From Anaerolineae bacterium (GTDB lineage: Bacteria > Chloroflexota > Anaerolineae > Promineifilales > Promineifilaceae): 64,000 nucleotides of DNA. The translations under genes were made by a program, and so were the position numbers. The notes under the pieces were generated by a model. It was not told the origin of the DNA. It saw nothing but the letters and a program-made list of their open reading frames with translations, and did no database searches. Shown in pieces: positions 61,574 through 64,000 of the stretch (its first letter is position 1; every line of letters starts with the position of its first letter). The stretch lies in NCBI GenBank assembly GCA_028277515.1, contig JANQGC010000280.1, positions 62,001-126,000 on the forward strand, read 5' to 3'.

Positions 61574-62398
61574 TTAACTACGTTTCGTTCTACGTCGCAG
61601 AGCATATCCGGCAAGGGCATACATCGCCAAGGCCAATATCAGACAGGCGATAATTCCTTGCCAGAGGGAGTCGCTGCCCCAACCGACATTGATAATATCA
61701 CGCATCCCTTCCAAGACATAGGTAATTGGATTAAGCTGAGCCGCCGTCTGCAGCCATCCGTTCAATAATTCAATAGGCACGAAACTGGCCGTCAAAAATG
61801 TGAGCGGGAAAAAGATTAATCCGGCGCTTTGCGTGACGGCCGCATTGCCGCTGCCCAGAGCAGCCGAAACCGTAAACCCGGCAAAGCCGGTGCCCAGTAA
61901 AATGGCCAATCCAATAACAGCCAATAACCCCGCAAAACCGGTAGCCGGCTGCAAACCCATCAATAGTCCAACACCCACGACGATAGCTGCCTGCATGCCC
62001 AAAATGACCGCTCCGGCCAAAATGGGGCCTAACAAAATTGCCGCCCGGCTGACCGGGGTTAACAGCAGCTTGTCAAAATAGCCATTTTCCATATCGCGCA
62101 CTAAATTCTGTGAAGCAATGCCTGCCCCGGCCAATGCCGAACTAACAATAGATAACGGCAAAATAAAGCCAAGATAGCTATTGTCGCTCAAGCCGGGAAC
62201 AAAGCCGGCAGCCTCACCCAACGTCGATTCATAAATTAGCAAAAAGAAAACACTGATAGCGATGGGTGGAATGAGCGCCTGAGGTGTGCGAAAAATGGCA
62301 ACAAGGTGGCGTTTAGTTAAGAGCATGACTTGCTGCAAGAAACGTGACTTAGGAATTGAAAAAGAGCGGTAGGGTAAAGTACTCTGTTGTGTTGTCAT
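61574..62398 (-). CDS. ABC-2 type transporter permease (DrrB-like)
   Basis: 274 residues from the ATG at 62398 (AAGGA nine bases upstream). Cytoplasmic N-terminus (LTKRHLVAIFRTPQAL), then six membrane segments with RDMENGYFDKLLLTPVSRAAILLG, the conserved ABC-2 loop, and the C-terminal LNPITYVLEGMRDII. Pairs with the ATPase encoded 46 bp upstream to form an exporter of drugs, lipids or polysaccharides; substrate unknown. Confidence 0.87.
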   Translation of the reverse strand: MTTQQSTLPYRSFSIPKSRFLQQVMLLTKRHLVAIFRTPQALIPPIAISVFFLLIYESTLGEAAGFVPGLSDNSYLGFILPLSIVSSALAGAGIASQNLVRDMENGYFDKLLLTPVSRAAILLGPILAGAVILGMQAAIVVGVGLLMGLQPATGFAGLLAVIGLAILLGTGFAGFTVSAALGSGNAAVTQSAGLIFFPLTFLTASFVPIELLNGWLQTAAQLNPITYVLEGMRDIINVGWGSDSLWQGIIACLILALAMYALAGYALRRRTKRS

Positions 62399-62444
62399 AT
62401 TTGGTTTCCTTTTCTCCGAGTAACTAGACCGATTCATTGTCTTG

Positions 62445-63416
62445 TTAGATGGTTGCACCGGCGCTTTCCTGGGCTTGCAAACTTTCCCCGGTCACTTGCA
62501 GAAATACATCATCAAGGGAGGGCTGGGTCAGTGTCAACGAATGTGGATTGATATTTATCTCTTGCAGGTGATTGACGACGCTCGGGACCGATTGTGCTGC
62601 TTGCTCCACGTACAACCGGACCATATCTCGGTCAACCTGGATAGATTCCGCCAGGGATTGTAACTGCCGGGCTGCTTCTTCGGCCGTATCCTCATCATCA
62701 AAAGAAACATTGATGGATTCCTGGCCAACCTCAGCCTTCAGCGCCTGCGGCGTACCAATAGTTGCGATCCGTCCTTCGTTGATAATCGCCACCTCTTGCG
62801 CCAATTCATCCGCCTCTTCAAGATATTGGGTCGTCAAGAATATAGTCATACCAAACTGTTGGTTCAATCGCCGGACCTCTTCCCACACCGCACGACGGCT
62901 GGCCGGGTCCAAGCCCGTTGTTGGTTCATCGAGAAAAAGGACCTGCGGCTGGTGCACCAGGGCCAGAGCTAAATCAAGCCTGCGGCGCATGCCGCCGCTG
63001 TAGGTGCCCACTCTGCGGTCGACCGCCTCAGTTAAATCAACCAGTTCGATTAGCTCATTGGCTCGTTCTTCCCCTTCGGCATAAGATGCACCAAATAACT
63101 GGCTTTGCAAGATGAGCAGTTCCTTGGGCTTCATCAACGGATCGAGACCAATATCCTGTAGGGCAACTCCCATAATGCGCCGCACCTGATCCGCCTCATT
63201 GACAACATCATAGCCGCCGACGGTGGCCTGGCCATTGCTGGGCAGCGCCAATGTGGTTAAAATCTTAATTGTCGTACTCTTACCTGCCCCATTGGGACCC
63301 AAAAAACCAAAGATTTGGCCGGACTCGACCTTGAATGAGATGCCATCAACGGCTTTCACATCTCCCGCATAATGTTTGCTTAAATTTTCAACGACAATTT
63401 CCCGGTTTCCTTTCAT
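62445..63416 (-). CDS. ABC transporter ATP-binding protein (DrrA-like)
   Basis: 323 residues from the ATG at 63416 (AAGGAG five bases upstream). Walker A GFLGPNGAGKSTTI near 45, VALQDIGLDPLMKPKELL, signature YSGGMRRRLDLALALVH, Walker B VLFLDEPTTGLDPASRR, and a C-terminal DrrA-type extension of about 90 residues (NVSFDDEDTAEEAARQL onward, with PSLDDVFLQVTG). It drives the ABC-2 permease. A near-consensus promoter and palindromic operator sit at 63448-63476. Confidence 0.9.
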   Translation of the reverse strand: MKGNREIVVENLSKHYAGDVKAVDGISFKVESGQIFGFLGPNGAGKSTTIKILTTLALPSNGQATVGGYDVVNEADQVRRIMGVALQDIGLDPLMKPKELLILQSQLFGASYAEGEERANELIELVDLTEAVDRRVGTYSGGMRRRLDLALALVHQPQVLFLDEPTTGLDPASRRAVWEEVRRLNQQFGMTIFLTTQYLEEADELAQEVAIINEGRIATIGTPQALKAEVGQESINVSFDDEDTAEEAARQLQSLAESIQVDRDMVRLYVEQAAQSVPSVVNHLQEININPHSLTLTQPSLDDVFLQVTGESLQAQESAGATI

Positions 63417-63447
63417 TATTGCTCCTTGAGTTACATGTCCAGGCAGT

Positions 63448-63476
63448 ATATTAACAAATAATCGACTATTTGTCAA
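63448..63476 (-). promoter_or_regulatory. Sigma-70-type promoter with overlapping palindromic operator for the DrrAB-type genes
   Basis: On the minus strand TTGACA (63476-63471), 17-bp spacer, TAATAT (63453-63448): -35 matches consensus fully and -10 in four or five of six positions. Over it lies the inverted repeat TTGACAAATA-GTCGAT-TATTTGTTAA (63476-63451), 9 of 10 paired. A repressor bound here would block RNA polymerase, as many TetR/MarR-type regulators of ABC exporters do. The regulator is not in the window. Confidence 0.72.
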
Positions 63477-63551
63477 GGTATTGTAGATATATTGTAAAAT
63501 TCTATCACCAACAGTGGACGATTTAACAAATCATCCTACAATTAACAATCT

Positions 63552-64000
63552 ATGCCTGCCAGACCATTGATTATCATCAACAGCTCCGCCCCCACCCGCA
63601 TCTGCGACAATGGCGGCTGGACCGACACCTGGTTCGCTGAATACGGCAAAGTGTTTAGCATCGCCATTCACCTTCGCTCCGATGCACCTCCTGGCGCCTC
63701 GTTGGGAACCAGTGCCGCCGTAACCGTCGCCCTGATCGGTGCGCTGGACTGTCTGACCCCCGGCCGCCTCTCCGCCCACGAAATTGCCCTGCAAGCCCAG
63801 CAAGTAGAAACCGTTCAGCTTGGCTGGCAGTGCGGCATCCAGGATCAAATTGCGGCCGCCTATGGGGGCATCAACTTCATCGACATGATACAGTATCCGC
63901 ATGCCGCCGTTTCACCCATCCGGCCTGCGGAAGCCATCACCTGGGAGCTGCAAAATCGCCTACTCGTCGTCTACATGGGCCAACCGCATCAATCGTCGGA
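63552..64000 (+). CDS. GHMP sugar kinase (heptose/fucose-kinase-like), 5' part, with apparent internal deletion
   Basis: The frame is open from ATG at 63552 to the window end (149 codons). N-terminal APTRICDNGGWTDTWFAEYG, ATP-binding motif APPGASLGTSAAVTVALIGA, and VETVQLGWQCGIQDQIAAAYGGINFIDM are typical of D-glycero-D-manno-heptose-7-phosphate kinase-type GHMP proteins. However, the ATP motif begins near residue 46, where relatives have it near 100: roughly 55-60 residues between the first strand (KVFSIAIH) and LRSDAPPG are missing. The frame is kept. No Shine-Dalgarno is evident. Truncated by the window at its 3' end. Confidence 0.78.
   Translation, partial: MPARPLIIINSSAPTRICDNGGWTDTWFAEYGKVFSIAIHLRSDAPPGASLGTSAAVTVALIGALDCLTPGRLSAHEIALQAQQVETVQLGWQCGIQDQIAAAYGGINFIDMIQYPHAAVSPIRPAEAITWELQNRLLVVYMGQPHQSS

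Overview
The window looks like a chromosome segment of a mesophilic Chloroflexota bacterium of the Anaerolineae/Ardenticatenia kind. This is inferred, not proven. The clues are secreted proteins with Thr/Pro-rich linkers and 'YLP' tails, very large LamG/thrombospondin-type-3 surface proteins, Liv-type and BMP-type ABC importers, and great abundance of the word CGGCCG. No rRNA, tRNA or CRISPR array was seen.

Layout. 1-2.4 kb: 3' part of a MalT/LuxR-type regulator and a small membrane protein. 2.7-8.2 kb: a complete branched-chain-amino-acid/amide type ABC importer (binding lipoprotein, two permeases, two ATPases) preceded by a remnant of an HI0074-type gene. 8.2-14.8 kb: a dispersed hairpin repeat, a secreted carbohydrate-binding-like protein, a ThDP-dependent 2-keto acid decarboxylase and a long TolB-like propeller protein.

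15.0-29.9 kb is the most interesting region. On the minus strand it holds two corrinoid proteins, a BMP/Nup-type importer, a Rieske oxygenase, an MtgA-like methyl-corrinoid:THF methyltransferase, an 8-oxoguanine-deaminase-like amidohydrolase, an MtmB-family (monomethylamine methyltransferase) protein with no pyrrolysine codon, and a RACo-type corrinoid activator. Divergent from these lie a cobalamin riboswitch with an intrinsic terminator, a truncated secreted ORF and a TetR regulator. Together they suggest uptake and corrinoid-dependent demethylation of an N-methylated, perhaps purine-like, compound, with the methyl group passed to tetrahydrofolate.

30.0-36.0 kb looks acquired: a fully delimited IS1-type element (8-bp target duplication, transposase broken by a 7-bp duplication), then an AT-richer RiPP locus with a precursor peptide carrying a doubled TNTSC motif, a radical SAM/SPASM maturase and an E1-like/YcaO fusion. 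CGGCCG is almost absent here.

36.0-64.0 kb: APP1-type phosphatase, PflX-type radical SAM protein, an 11-kb gene for a 3705-residue surface protein, DUF547 and DUF3891 proteins, a QueG/RdhA-like double 4Fe-4S protein, an FG-GAP protein, a divergent pair of citrate synthases (one fused to a DNA-binding domain) around a palindromic operator, a PII-like protein with a Kef-type antiporter, a peroxiredoxin-like gene with in-frame UGA in a UxxC motif and a SECIS-like hairpin (candidate selenoprotein), a DrrAB-type ABC exporter with a near-consensus promoter, and the start of a GHMP kinase gene that runs off the window.
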